Of a stretch of DNA of 64,000 nucleotides, positions 46,826 through 56,571 are shown in pieces. Position numbers and translations under genes: made by a program. Every line of letters starts with the position of its first letter. The first letter of the stretch is position 1. The notes under the pieces were generated by a model that had not been told where the DNA came from, did no database searches, and saw only the letters and a program-made list of their open reading frames with translations. Source of the DNA: Planctomycetota bacterium. GTDB lineage: Bacteria > Planctomycetota > Planctomycetia > Pirellulales > Pirellulaceae. The stretch spans positions 62,001 through 126,000 of the forward strand of contig JABAAE010000015.1 in NCBI GenBank assembly GCA_014238905.1, read 5' to 3'.

Positions 46826-46933
46826 ATCCCCCGTCAGCATCCCCCGACAGCGTCCCCCGACAGCATCCCCCGACAGCCGGCAGTAATTGCCGGCTGTTTT
46901 GTTTCTTCTCCCCGGCTGTTTTGTTTCTTCTCC
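46826..46933. repeat. tandem repeats with duplicated terminator arm
   Basis: Three 13-bp units CAGCATCCCCCGA (one with a G change) lie at 46835-46873 after a degenerate copy. They are followed by a hairpin (next entry) whose 3' arm plus T-rich tail, a 22-bp unit, occurs twice in tandem at 46890-46911 and 46912-46933. Located between convergent genes. Confidence 0.95.
46874..46904. terminator. intrinsic terminator between convergent genes
   Basis: Perfect 8-bp stem AGCCGGCA/TGCCGGCT (46875-46882, 46888-46895) with a 5-base loop, followed by GTTTTGTTTC. It serves the plus-strand esterase gene; the second copy of its 3' arm lacks a partner. Confidence 0.75.
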
Positions 46934-46949
46934 ATCGACTAATCGCCAT

Positions 46950-47891
46950 CTAGACATCGCAGACCATTGCTGCATGTCGAAGAGCCTTTATTTTATCGTC
47001 CCAAGTTGGAATAAACTCCTGGGCAACAAAACCGTCATATCCTGTTTCCAGAATCGCTCGCATCACAGCGGGATAATTGATTTCCTGATTTTCATCCAAT
47101 TCACATCGACCTGGATTACCTGCTGTATGGTAATGCCCAATGTAATCTTTGTAATCTTTCAATCTTCGGATCACATCACCATTCATAATTTGGACGTGAT
47201 AGACGTCAAACAACAACTTCAATCGAGGCGATCCGACACTCTTGATCATTTCCACGCAATGATCAACATCATCTCCAAAATAACCCGGGTGGCCCTTCAT
47301 TGGATGGGAATCGTCGCGTGAATTTAAATGCTCAAGACAGAGATTGACATTTTTTCGTTCTGCATAGCCCAGAACCTCTTTCCATAGCCTGATGCAGTTT
47401 TTTACTGACTGGTCCCGGTCGATTTTCTCTTCGGTCATGCCCGTAAAAGTAATCACACTAGGACTCCCGAATTCGACTGCCAAGTCAATTCCCGCTAACA
47501 GCTTTTTTTTACATTCGGCATGATTCCTGGGATCAACAGGACCCTTGGCGAAACCATGGCTGCTAACGAGGGACACATCAAGCCCCAGTTCCTTGACCGC
47601 CCCGTAGTGTTTGGAATTAATTCCTTCAATAGCGACCAATCCAATTTCCTTACAATGTTTGGCCAATTCAATATTAGGAATCGGATTGAAACACCACCCC
47701 ATAACCGACTGTTTAATTCGCCCATTCTCAATCGTATAATCAGAAAGAGCCTTGTCTTCCAGAGGATTTCCCTGCTGACAGGGCAGGGCAGAGGCATTCG
47801 CAACAGCCGATCCGACCAACCCCGCGCTACCAACAAGCGTTGTAGCCATCAATCCACGACGTGTCAGTTTTTTTTTCATCCGCCTATCCAT
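46950..47891 (-). CDS. Tat-exported hydroxypyruvate isomerase-like TIM-barrel protein
   Basis: 313 residues (ATG 47891; a second ATG four codons in, MKKKLTRRG, is equally likely). A twin-arginine signal (TRRGLMATTLVGSAGLVGSAVANASA) opens it. The xylose-isomerase-like barrel has SVMGWCFNPIPNIELAKHCKEIGLVAIEGI, VITFTGMT, VNLCLEHLNSRD, LKLLFDVYHVQIMNGDVIRRLKDYKDYIGHYHTAG and GYDGFVAQEFIPTWD, so the metal-binding Glu/Asp/His/Glu set is present. It is probably a sugar or ketoacid isomerase outside the cytoplasm; exact substrate unknown. Confidence 0.92.
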   Translation of the reverse strand: MDRRMKKKLTRRGLMATTLVGSAGLVGSAVANASALPCQQGNPLEDKALSDYTIENGRIKQSVMGWCFNPIPNIELAKHCKEIGLVAIEGINSKHYGAVKELGLDVSLVSSHGFAKGPVDPRNHAECKKKLLAGIDLAVEFGSPSVITFTGMTEEKIDRDQSVKNCIRLWKEVLGYAERKNVNLCLEHLNSRDDSHPMKGHPGYFGDDVDHCVEMIKSVGSPRLKLLFDVYHVQIMNGDVIRRLKDYKDYIGHYHTAGNPGRCELDENQEINYPAVMRAILETGYDGFVAQEFIPTWDDKIKALRHAAMVCDV

Positions 47892-48060
47892 TGAAAATCG
47901 TTTTGGTGAAATAACCTTGTTTCATTTTAGTGGGTTTCACCCGCGGAAAAACGTCCAAACGAAGATCTACATGAAAAACCCAAGGACCCTGGATGCGGAT
48001 TCTGACAACTCCGCCGATGCTGCACGTTTCTAAACAAACCTAAAGGAGCCTCGCACCTAT

Positions 48061-50430
48061 TTACTCGCTTGGAGGTAATTTCCCCAACCGAGTTTCTTTC
48101 AGCCGCCCAATGAGATAAAGACCAAGACCCGTTCCGATCAATGCGCCGATCAATACCTGGGTAGGAAATCCCTCCTGATCAGCGGTAATCCACCCGTCAG
48201 CGATTAGTTCCGGTTCGTAATAAGCGACGGAGACCAGAATTCCGTTGTTGATCGAATGCAACAGGATACCAGGAATAATTGAACCGCTTTTGTAACAAAC
48301 CAGAGCCAGAACTATTCCCGCGATAAAAGATGGCAAAAGTTTTTGAGTCGACAAATCGGTGAGGGAAAGTGTATGAAAAACACCAAACGTCAAAGCGGAG
48401 ATCAAGATCGCCAGCCATGGGCGAGATTGCCAAAGCAAAGACCGAAAAAGAATCCCTCGAAAAAAGAATTCTTCGCAAATGGCCGGAACAATGGAAAAGC
48501 AAAATAGTATGATCACCGGATTAACGGTTCGCCATTGGGCCACCACTTCATTGGCTTTTTTTAACAATTCCAACTTCCAAGTAGGATCCTCCCCTCCATC
48601 TACTAACCAATTATTAACGAGGCTGACCAACTGCCCTATCAGGGGCCACAAACAAACTCCAAGTAGAATTGCTGCAAGATAGGCCGAAGGACGTCCGATT
48701 TTTATTCGAATGCTCTCAATAAAACTAATTCTGCCGTGCCAAAGAAACAAACCAGGCACCACCATGAAGACCAAGACAGTTGACAGTACAAACGGAATCA
48801 AGCTTGCCACGTAACCAACCGATGCGGGTTCTATTTCCTGAAACCCCGCATACCACTGAGGAACACGCGAAACGAGTCCAATACTCAAAAAGCTTAACGG
48901 AAACAGAACCGCCAAGCAGGCCATCGATCGTGAAACCGTAATCTGGGATTCGATCGCAGACGGACGCTTGAATAACGACCGCCAATTTGTTTGACTGCCG
49001 TAGAGAATGGCATCTGAACCAAAAATTTTTGCAGCGAGTGATAAAGCTGCTATGCCGTAAAAAATCGTGGAACAGATTGCGATTAATGCAGAAAGCACAT
49101 CTGCTGAGCCTTCCATGATATCCCGAGCCAGCAGGACAATGTTCATCAACGGGACGATCGTAAAAACACCAGACAGGCTCAAAGAAGGTGTCAGGCTGAC
49201 GACTCCAGGAGTAATCGACAATAACATCAAGGGAATAATATACGCCTGAGCCTCTTTAAAGCTTCGTGCAAAGCTGGTCACCGCCAGTAAGACTGCAGAA
49301 AAAAATCCGGCGAACAGGATCAACAGACCGAATATCTGTGCAAAAACCGCTAGGTCAAACACATGTTCCCCGAAAATTATCGGCAAAAGACCAAAGACTG
49401 CGAGCGTCGAAAACATACCCGTCATGTTCACAACAGCCGTTAGCATCGCAACCGTAAGAACACCGACAAATTTGGCAAAAAGCACTTGAAAACGTGGAAT
49501 CGGCGCCGCTATTAAGGCCTCCAAGGTTCCTCTCTCACGCTCTCCGGCCGTTAAATCAATCGCAGGATAGACGGCCCCGGTAACCGTCATTAAAACGAGA
49601 ATCAATGGCACCAGAGTCGCCATGGAAATAGCTGGCCGACCACCCTCTGGGTCAAGAGATAACGTCTGAATACCATGCTCTGAGTTCATTCGCCCCATGA
49701 TCTCAGCAATCCTTTGGTCGGACGCGTTCTGTGCGGTCAAGGATTTCTCAAGGGCCGACTTTACACCGATCAAGTCACTTTTCAAGAGTACTTCGTTGGT
49801 GGCTTCAATTCGTTTGCGTACATAGCTGCCGGCCAATGCGCTTACGCCGGAAGAACATTGAACAAGCTCGCATCTAGTTGGACGATTGGGTATCCGAATC
49901 AGACGAATACCAACATCCTCTTCGCCTTTTTGAACCAATTCCTCCAAACTCGGTTCATCGGCTGCCCTAACCCGTATGCTGTTGTTCGAAAAATACTTTA
50001 ATTCTCCTTGCATAACGAACTGAGGATCCAATTCGCTTTTGAGCAACGGCCTGACAGGAAACCGATCCGGAAAAACAACTTCCTCAAAAAGGTAGGCTTC
50101 GCCAAGATTGACGTAAATCGTCGTAAATTCGGCGGCCAAATCCTCAGGTCTACCATCAACACCAACCGGCGGACGAATATCGTTTCCGTCCTCGTCCTGC
50201 CAATCTTCACTAAGCACAAATCTGTAGAGCGACTGCCGTTCCTGCGTTGCAGAAAAATAGAATTTCTGAAAAAGGATGGAGAGTAATGGGTAAATCAACA
50301 ACGGCATTCCGACCAAAGTGAGAATCGTCCGCCGATCTCTCAATATCTCTTTCAACTCCTTTAATGTCAGTCGATAGACACCTCGCAATGCCCTGAATTT
50401 GAAATGTCCGGCAGAATCTGAAGAATCCAT
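48061..50430 (-). CDS. ABC transporter permease (NatB-like) fused to CPBP intramembrane protease
   Basis: 789 residues. The N-terminal ~450 residues form an ABC-2/NatB permease: one helix (ILTLVGMPLLIYPLLSILF), a large extracytoplasmic domain, and a helix bundle with LTAGERERGTLEALIAAPIPRFQVLFAKFVGVL. The C-terminal part (~520-789) has the CPBP/CAAX-protease motifs CEEFFFRGILFRSL (EExxxR), FGVFHTLS and LLHSINNG. The two proteins are encoded separately in most bacteria. The start abuts the NatA stop directly (TAA then ATG), so the pair is co-translated. It is probably an exporter of sodium, peptides or drugs; the protease may process a substrate. Confidence 0.92.
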   Translation of the reverse strand: MDSSDSAGHFKFRALRGVYRLTLKELKEILRDRRTILTLVGMPLLIYPLLSILFQKFYFSATQERQSLYRFVLSEDWQDEDGNDIRPPVGVDGRPEDLAAEFTTIYVNLGEAYLFEEVVFPDRFPVRPLLKSELDPQFVMQGELKYFSNNSIRVRAADEPSLEELVQKGEEDVGIRLIRIPNRPTRCELVQCSSGVSALAGSYVRKRIEATNEVLLKSDLIGVKSALEKSLTAQNASDQRIAEIMGRMNSEHGIQTLSLDPEGGRPAISMATLVPLILVLMTVTGAVYPAIDLTAGERERGTLEALIAAPIPRFQVLFAKFVGVLTVAMLTAVVNMTGMFSTLAVFGLLPIIFGEHVFDLAVFAQIFGLLILFAGFFSAVLLAVTSFARSFKEAQAYIIPLMLLSITPGVVSLTPSLSLSGVFTIVPLMNIVLLARDIMEGSADVLSALIAICSTIFYGIAALSLAAKIFGSDAILYGSQTNWRSLFKRPSAIESQITVSRSMACLAVLFPLSFLSIGLVSRVPQWYAGFQEIEPASVGYVASLIPFVLSTVLVFMVVPGLFLWHGRISFIESIRIKIGRPSAYLAAILLGVCLWPLIGQLVSLVNNWLVDGGEDPTWKLELLKKANEVVAQWRTVNPVIILFCFSIVPAICEEFFFRGILFRSLLWQSRPWLAILISALTFGVFHTLSLTDLSTQKLLPSFIAGIVLALVCYKSGSIIPGILLHSINNGILVSVAYYEPELIADGWITADQEGFPTQVLIGALIGTGLGLYLIGRLKETRLGKLPPSE

Positions 50431-51321
50431 TTACTCGTCCCCCGTCTCCTGCAAACCAACACTCGTTTGTCGTTTTGCCTCCGCATTGCGATCCTCTTGA
50501 GCGGACTGTTCTTGACTACTCTCTTCACCCGCCAAGGCATCCAAATCAAACAGACTCCCGGGTTGCTTCCCCATCAAGTTCTGATTTTCTAAAATTTTCA
50601 AAAACATTTCTACCAGATTTTTTTCCCCTGTTGCATTCTGAAGTTCAAGCAGCGTGCCTTCCTGCTGAATCCTCCCTTCGAAAATCAAGCCAAAACGGTC
50701 GCAGAGTCGCTGCGCCTCATCAAGCCGGTGGGTCGAAACAATAATCGCTTTTCGCTGTTCTCGCAGAAGATCGATATAATCGAAAACAGCCTTGCTACCA
50801 AGCACGTCTAGTCCGAGGGTAGGCTCATCCAACAACATGACTGGCGGTTTATGAATCAACGCCCGGGCCAGATTGATTCGTTGTTTTTGGCCAGTGCTGA
50901 GCGTTGCGCATCGTTGATCCAGCATCTTGTTTAGTGAGAAGATCTCGGCAATTTCACGAACATTGATTTCGGCCTGCTCTGCCGGCACGCCGTAGACGTC
51001 GGCAAAAAAAAGCAGCATTTCGCGAGCGGTTAGCCATTGATAAAGTCCAATCGCTGCCGAAACAAACCCAATACGACGCTTGACCTCAAACGCATCCACC
51101 GAGGTACGAAATCCACTCACTTCCGCGTACCCGTCGTCTGGTTTCAATAGACCAAGTATCATCCGCAGCGTGGTCGTTTTTCCAGCACCGTTTGGACCCA
51201 ACAATCCAAACACCTCACCCGGGCGAACTTCAAATGAGACGTCGTCCACGGCAACTACGATACGCCCATCGGCGTCAAATTGCTTACGAATTTTCCGGAC
51301 TTTAATGACGCTTTCGGACAT
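50431..51321 (-). CDS. ABC transporter ATP-binding protein (NatA-like)
   Basis: 296 residues. Walker A GLLGPNGAGKTTTLRMILG, Q-loop region RIGFVSAAIGLYQWLTAREML, signature LSTGQKQRINLARALIHKP, Walker B VMLLDEPTLGLD and H-loop VSTHRLDEAQRLCDRF. The signature starts LSTGQ instead of LSGGQ. An acidic Gln/Glu-rich tail (ESSQEQSAQEDRNAEAK) is unusual. It energises the permease-protease encoded directly downstream. Confidence 0.95.
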   Translation of the reverse strand: MSESVIKVRKIRKQFDADGRIVVAVDDVSFEVRPGEVFGLLGPNGAGKTTTLRMILGLLKPDDGYAEVSGFRTSVDAFEVKRRIGFVSAAIGLYQWLTAREMLLFFADVYGVPAEQAEINVREIAEIFSLNKMLDQRCATLSTGQKQRINLARALIHKPPVMLLDEPTLGLDVLGSKAVFDYIDLLREQRKAIIVSTHRLDEAQRLCDRFGLIFEGRIQQEGTLLELQNATGEKNLVEMFLKILENQNLMGKQPGSLFDLDALAGEESSQEQSAQEDRNAEAKRQTSVGLQETGDE

Positions 51322-51628
51322 CTAACATTACTAATGGACATCTTACGAACAAACTGTCTTGCGAACCGACTATCAGGGTGAAGACTGTTATCTACGTGGT
51401 ACCAAAGTGGAGGGTTCAGCCCAAGGGGATTCACCGAGTAATTTGTTCGCTGAAATCCGAGGTATGGATGTTTCGAATCGAAATGCAGTCTGTTCATAGC
51501 ACGAATATTGGACAAAATGCCCTTATCCGGACCACTCCAAGCCACATTCTCATTTAAAATCAAATCCTCAACCATCCAACAAATGGGATAATCCTTTGCC
51601 TTTCTTCATTTCCAACCCGTCATATTTA
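51322..51628. other. divergent intergenic region, natA / heme protein
   Basis: About 300 bases that should hold both promoters. A minus-strand open frame (51255-51575) overlaps the natA start and matches no family. No repeats or hairpins of note. Confidence 0.4.
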
Positions 51629-54600
51629 ATGAATTCACTCCAACCACGGTTTTGGACCAGCATGCATACCTCCCTGTTGATCATTGTCGGTTTGATAACC
51701 ACCTGCTCCCGGATAGGGCATGGACAGGAAGTCGAAGCGACATGGCTTGCGGCACCAAACGGTTTCCGTGTCACCCAGTACGCAGATGATGCTTTGGCCA
51801 CCAACATTTATTCAATGACTACCGACCGGCTGGGACGAATTGTTGTTGCGGGTCCTGGCTACATCAAGATTTTGATTGACGAGAACAGGGATGGCAGAGC
51901 CGATCGTGCGAAACTTTTTTCGAAATACCCCGTCAACGGAGCACAAGGGCTCTGTTTTGACGGAACCGATTTACTTTGCGTAGGGGATGAAGGTCTTTTA
52001 CGTTTCACAGACAATGATCAAGACAATGTGGCTGATGGCCCACCCGAGTTGATCATGAAATTACAAACCGGCGGGGAACATGACTCACATGCAATCCGAA
52101 AGGGACCGGATGGATACTGGTACCTGATTTCCGGTAACTATTCCAAGGTCAATGCAACAATCATTTCGTCGAATCGCTCACCAATCACCCAACCCTCTGC
52201 CGGATTGATCACTCGGTGGAGTCCGGACTTTCAATCCCGGGAAGTCATCGCGGACGGATTTCGAAACGCTTATGATTTTGATTTCGACTCGCGTGGTGAC
52301 CTTTACGTCTACGACAGCGATGGCGAACGCGACATCTCGCTACCTTGGTATCAACCCACCCGCGTCTTCCGTGTCCATCCAGGCGGTCATGCGGGTTGGG
52401 TCACACGTAACTGGAAACGCCCTGACGAATTCATCGATGTGCCAACCGTTGCCGCAAGACTCGGAAGGGGATCACCCACCGGGGTGGCTTGCTATCGTCA
52501 TCGCCAATTTCCACAGACATATCAGAATGCCGTTTTCGTTCTCGACTGGACTTTTGGAAGGGTCATAGCCATTTCGGAATCCGGAAAAACCGGCACTCAG
52601 TATCAAAACGAGCTTTTCCTGCAGGGAAAGGGCACGCACGGATTTGCCCCTACCGATGTATGCGTCGGTAGGGACGGATCTCTCTACGTCTCGGTCGGGG
52701 GTCGTTCTACCGCTGGAAGTGTCTATCGAATCCGATTCGAGGAAAACGAAAAACAGGAAACCGATGCCGACCGGTCCTTGAAAACAGTTTCTGATTGCCT
52801 TGATCTCCCTCAACCCAATTCCGCTTGGTCAAGATTCCAAACCGAATCGGTCGCGAAAAAACTAGGGCGTTCAGCTTTTGAGAAGGCCATTTTCGACGAA
52901 TCTTTGACGCAAAGTCATCGACTTCGAGCGATCGAAATTATCACGTCGGTTTTGGGAGGTCTCAGTCCTGATGCGGCAAGTCAAATCCCAACCGTTAAAA
53001 ATGTAGCTATCCAAACCCGGCTGGCTTGGTCTATCTGCCAAGAGCCGGTCTCCAAGATCGAAACCAAGTTGTTATTGCACTTTGTAAATCATCCAGCAGA
53101 ACAGGTACAAACCGCATCTTTCGAATCGTTGATTGGCAATCAAAAATTACCGATTGCTCTTGCTCCTTCTGTTGACCGAGCTTTACGAAGTAAAAACAGA
53201 AGGCTTCGTCAATCGGCGATCTTCCTCGTTTCATCTTGCAAATTCCAGCCCTCAAAGCATCTCAAACAGCAATCCCAAGACGAACAAATCTCGCTCGGCG
53301 AGTGGATTGCGACGCTACTCCGAAAGCCCGGTCATCATTCAAAAGCTTTGAAAACGGCCTTAGAACGCCTTGAATCCTCGTCCGATGAATCCGAACTGTT
53401 GGACATTCTTCGCTTTATTCAATTGTCTTTGGGGGATGTTGGCCCCGGCAAGGGGATACCATCGGTATTCGAAAGCTATCACCCTCAGGGCGGAGGGGAA
53501 ACTGGCGAATTCAATTCAGCATCTATTGCCAAAATCCATCGGCTATGCCTTCATTCCAATGATGCCATTCAAAAGGAGGCCATCCGAGTCTATGCAATGG
53601 CCGGTCTGGCTACTGGTAAGTCCGCTAAGTTGTTACTGAGGACCATTGGCCCCCAATCCACGCTAGATCACGATCTCCATGTCATGACAGCCATTGCATT
53701 TTCCGAAGCGAATGGACCGAACAATCGAACCAAGCTGACTGAGTGCATACTGGCTCTTCAGGAAAAAATCGAAAAAAACAAACTGAACCAAGACAGAAAT
53801 TGGGAACCGCGTGTCAAAGAGATCCTCATTGGTCTAAAGAAGAATGACCCCGAACTCGGTACCGCCATTGCAGATACTGGCTTGAAATCAGAAGGACATA
53901 TTTTCCTGATGGACCTGATTCCCCGCAACCGAAGAACCCAAGTGATTGACGGGTTAGCAAAGAGACTCTTGGCGCTGCCAGATTACCAAATCAGTACGGA
54001 CTTGGTGAGGTTGCTTGGTTCAAGTACCCGAACCGATCATCTGAATTTGATTCGCCAATCCTTCGACAACTTGAACTTACGAGATACCATCATCGAATTT
54101 CTTGGACGAGACCCTCAAGAATCCGATCGTTCCAAATTCGTATCGGGATTGCGATCACCTCAACCCAAAACCATCCAAATTTCGGCAAAATCTCTTCTCA
54201 AAATGCCACCTAGCCGTGATGCAACAGAGCAATTAGCCCTTTTCAATTGTCTCCAAAAACTCAATCCTGACCGGGAAGGCTACGCGACGCGGGAATGGAT
54301 CGTAAGAGTGTTACAGCGAAACATGAAAAAATCTTTTGAATTTCAATTTGGACCCAACGGCTACCAGCCACAGATCGCAGTTCATAACAATTGGAAAAAC
54401 CTGTTGACCTTGGAATTCCCTGAGCAAATGAAGATCAGTGCCAATTCCAAACCGTACAACTCATCGATTTTTCGTGAAAAACTAAACACCATCTCATGGG
54501 AAAAAGGAATGCCTGAAAACGGAAAACGACTCTTCCTGTCGCTCTCTTGTGGAAAATGCCATGGTAAACGAAATCGTCTCGGTCCCGATCTCGCTGGAGT

Positions 54601-54904
54601 CACAAAACGATTCTCCAAAACCGATCTTTTCCAATCGATAGTCGATCCTAGCTACCAGGTGCCCTCGAGATATCAAAGCACATTGTTTGAAACGTCCTCT
54701 GGGCAGGTTATTACCGGTATCGTCATTTATGATTCAGTCGATGGCGTGATCATTCGCGACTCGAACAATCAAACAGTTCGCCTCGAAGCAGCAGAGATTC
54801 TCCGTCAACAGAAGGTCTCAAGATCGCTCATGCCCGATCGTCTGCTTGAGAATCTCTCCTCTACTGAATACGCAGACCTGTTCAGCTATCTTCAGTCACT
54901 ATGA
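51629..54904 (+). CDS. PVC-type CxxCH heme protein with propeller and HEAT regions
   Basis: 1091 residues from ATG 51629 (TTG 51596 and ATG 51662 are alternatives). A signal segment (LLIIVGLITTCSRIGHG) precedes a sorbosone/NHL-type propeller: GFRVTQYADD, TDRLGRIVVAGPGYIKILIDENRDGRAD, SHAIRKGPDGYWYLISGNYS, DFDFDSRGDLYVYDSDGERD and PTDVCVGRDGSLYVSVGGRST. An alpha-helical HEAT-like middle (~400-880) is followed by a cytochrome-c-like end with CGKCHGKRNRLGPDL and a terminal LMPDRLLENLSSTEYADLFSYLQSL. This architecture is the planctomycete/Verrucomicrobia PVC heme-binding family. Presumed periplasmic oxidoreductase. Confidence 0.93.
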   Translation: MNSLQPRFWTSMHTSLLIIVGLITTCSRIGHGQEVEATWLAAPNGFRVTQYADDALATNIYSMTTDRLGRIVVAGPGYIKILIDENRDGRADRAKLFSKYPVNGAQGLCFDGTDLLCVGDEGLLRFTDNDQDNVADGPPELIMKLQTGGEHDSHAIRKGPDGYWYLISGNYSKVNATIISSNRSPITQPSAGLITRWSPDFQSREVIADGFRNAYDFDFDSRGDLYVYDSDGERDISLPWYQPTRVFRVHPGGHAGWVTRNWKRPDEFIDVPTVAARLGRGSPTGVACYRHRQFPQTYQNAVFVLDWTFGRVIAISESGKTGTQYQNELFLQGKGTHGFAPTDVCVGRDGSLYVSVGGRSTAGSVYRIRFEENEKQETDADRSLKTVSDCLDLPQPNSAWSRFQTESVAKKLGRSAFEKAIFDESLTQSHRLRAIEIITSVLGGLSPDAASQIPTVKNVAIQTRLAWSICQEPVSKIETKLLLHFVNHPAEQVQTASFESLIGNQKLPIALAPSVDRALRSKNRRLRQSAIFLVSSCKFQPSKHLKQQSQDEQISLGEWIATLLRKPGHHSKALKTALERLESSSDESELLDILRFIQLSLGDVGPGKGIPSVFESYHPQGGGETGEFNSASIAKIHRLCLHSNDAIQKEAIRVYAMAGLATGKSAKLLLRTIGPQSTLDHDLHVMTAIAFSEANGPNNRTKLTECILALQEKIEKNKLNQDRNWEPRVKEILIGLKKNDPELGTAIADTGLKSEGHIFLMDLIPRNRRTQVIDGLAKRLLALPDYQISTDLVRLLGSSTRTDHLNLIRQSFDNLNLRDTIIEFLGRDPQESDRSKFVSGLRSPQPKTIQISAKSLLKMPPSRDATEQLALFNCLQKLNPDREGYATREWIVRVLQRNMKKSFEFQFGPNGYQPQIAVHNNWKNLLTLEFPEQMKISANSKPYNSSIFREKLNTISWEKGMPENGKRLFLSLSCGKCHGKRNRLGPDLAGVTKRFSKTDLFQSIVDPSYQVPSRYQSTLFETSSGQVITGIVIYDSVDGVIIRDSNNQTVRLEAAEILRQQKVSRSLMPDRLLENLSSTEYADLFSYLQSL

Positions 54905-54921
54905 ACCTCCGCCGATCTTAA

Positions 54922-55005
54922 TTTGCAGGCACTGTCCATTTGCAGGCACTGTCCATTTGCAGGCACTGTCCATTTGCAGGCACTGTCCATTCGCAGGCAC
55001 TGTCA
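54922..55005. repeat. tandem repeat, five copies of a 17-bp unit
   Basis: TTTGCAGGCACTGTCCA occurs four times exactly (54922-54989), then a fifth, slightly changed copy to 55005. It starts 18 bases after the heme protein stop, between convergent genes. Confidence 0.97.
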
Positions 55006-55043
55006 GCAGCTTGGATGATGTAAGACTCTGCCTCGGTGCAACT

Positions 55044-56486
55044 TCAAATGAAGATTTCACGAATCACTTTACCGGACACATCTGTTAAACGGTAATCACG
55101 GCCACTGTAGCGATAAGTCAACTTTTCGTGGTCGAGCCCCATCGAATGAAGGATGGTGGCGTGCAGATCGTGAACGTGAACACGATTTTCAACAGCTGAA
55201 CATCCAAATTCATCCGTTGCTCCGTAGCTGATCCCCGGCTTAACACCGCCTCCGGCCATCCAAACCGTGAATCCATAATGATCATGATCCCGCCCGTTCT
55301 TACCTTCTGAGGTAGGAGCCCTTCCAAATTCACCTCCCCAGACAACGAGCGTTTCATCTAATAAACCGCGGTTACGGAGATCCTTGATCAACGCTGCAAT
55401 TCCCTGATCACAGGCCTTCGCTAGACGTGCGTGCCCTCCTTTAATGTCACCATGGCCGGTGTCCCAGGCGATGTCATATCCATCAATCGAATGGGAAAGC
55501 TGGACGCATCGGACGCCTCTTTCAATCATGCGACGCGCTAGAAGACATCCCTTGGCATATTCACTGTCTCCATACATCTCCAACGTTTGTTTGGATTCTC
55601 TGGTCAGATCAAAGGTATCGGGGACAGCAAACTGCATCCGGAACGCCATTTCCATCGCCTGAATACCTGATTCCAGTTGATCGTTTTGTTTCTGCCGCTC
55701 CAAGTGGATACGATTCAGCTGCGTTAAGAGATCGGCTTGTTTCCTTTGTTCGCCGTAGGGTAGCCTTGAATTCTTCAAATCTTTTAATATCTGATCCGGT
55801 TTCATAGAAGCAATATTGACGTAGGAACCCGCATAGGCACCAGGAAGAAATGCGTTGCCCCAGTTAGCCAATTTACCGCGGGGCTGGGCACGAGGACTCA
55901 TAGCAACGAACCCCGGCAAATTCTGGTTTTCGCTTCCCAAGCCGTAGCAAAGCCAAGAACCCAGACTCGGTCTACTTGGCTGTAGATGCCCTAGATTAAA
56001 CATCAGGATCGCACCAGCATGTTCAGGAATGTCGGTATGCATGGAGTGAATAAAACACAATTCATCCACCTCTTTTGCGACATGTGGAAAAATATCACTG
56101 ACCCATTTTCCACTTTGTCCATATTGCTGGAATTTAAAAGGAGACACCATCAGCCCGTTTTTGGTGTTCCTGAGAGTTTTGCGATTCACTATTTCGGGTC
56201 TCTGCCCAGCATGTTTCTCCAAAGCCGGTTTGTGATCAAACGTATCGACTTGAGAAGGCCCCCCAGGCATAAACAACTGAATCACCCGTTTTGCTTTGGG
56301 CGCAAAATGTGGTGCCTTGGGAAAAAGCGGAGAGTTTTGATTCGCTGATAACGCTCCATTTGAATTCGCATTTCCGGACACACTTCCTGCCATCATGCTT
56401 GCCAAACCGATGGAACCAAAGCCGGCACCCATCCTTCCGAGCAATTCTCTGCGTGTCAACGGAGCAAACGGATTCCTGTGAAACAT
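55044..56486 (-). CDS. DUF1501 protein, Tat-exported
   Basis: 480 residues. The twin-arginine signal LTRRELLGRMGAGFGSIGLASMMAG opens it. DUF1501 hallmarks follow: VIQLFMPGGPSQVDTFDHKP, CFIHSMHTDIPEHAGAILMFNLG, RRMIERGVRCVQLSHS, DTGHGDIKGGH, LVVWGGEFGRAPTSEGKNGRDHDHYGFTVWMAGGGVK and a C-terminal LTDVSGKVIREIF. It is closer to the long DUF1501 type normally paired with PSD1 proteins than to the copy at 13676. The PSD1 partner lies 85 bases upstream in the same direction. Confidence 0.96.
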   Translation of the reverse strand: MFHRNPFAPLTRRELLGRMGAGFGSIGLASMMAGSVSGNANSNGALSANQNSPLFPKAPHFAPKAKRVIQLFMPGGPSQVDTFDHKPALEKHAGQRPEIVNRKTLRNTKNGLMVSPFKFQQYGQSGKWVSDIFPHVAKEVDELCFIHSMHTDIPEHAGAILMFNLGHLQPSRPSLGSWLCYGLGSENQNLPGFVAMSPRAQPRGKLANWGNAFLPGAYAGSYVNIASMKPDQILKDLKNSRLPYGEQRKQADLLTQLNRIHLERQKQNDQLESGIQAMEMAFRMQFAVPDTFDLTRESKQTLEMYGDSEYAKGCLLARRMIERGVRCVQLSHSIDGYDIAWDTGHGDIKGGHARLAKACDQGIAALIKDLRNRGLLDETLVVWGGEFGRAPTSEGKNGRDHDHYGFTVWMAGGGVKPGISYGATDEFGCSAVENRVHVHDLHATILHSMGLDHEKLTYRYSGRDYRLTDVSGKVIREIFI

Positions 56487-56571
56487 AGTCTTTTCCCTTT
56501 CGTCTTCCCGTTACAGGTTTGTATCGCTTGAAAAAAATGGTGCAACCATTTGAGTAAAATCCCTAAACTGT

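Noticed and set aside
51255..51575. Minus-strand open frame upstream of natA
   Set aside because: Overlaps the natA start in another frame and has no family match.
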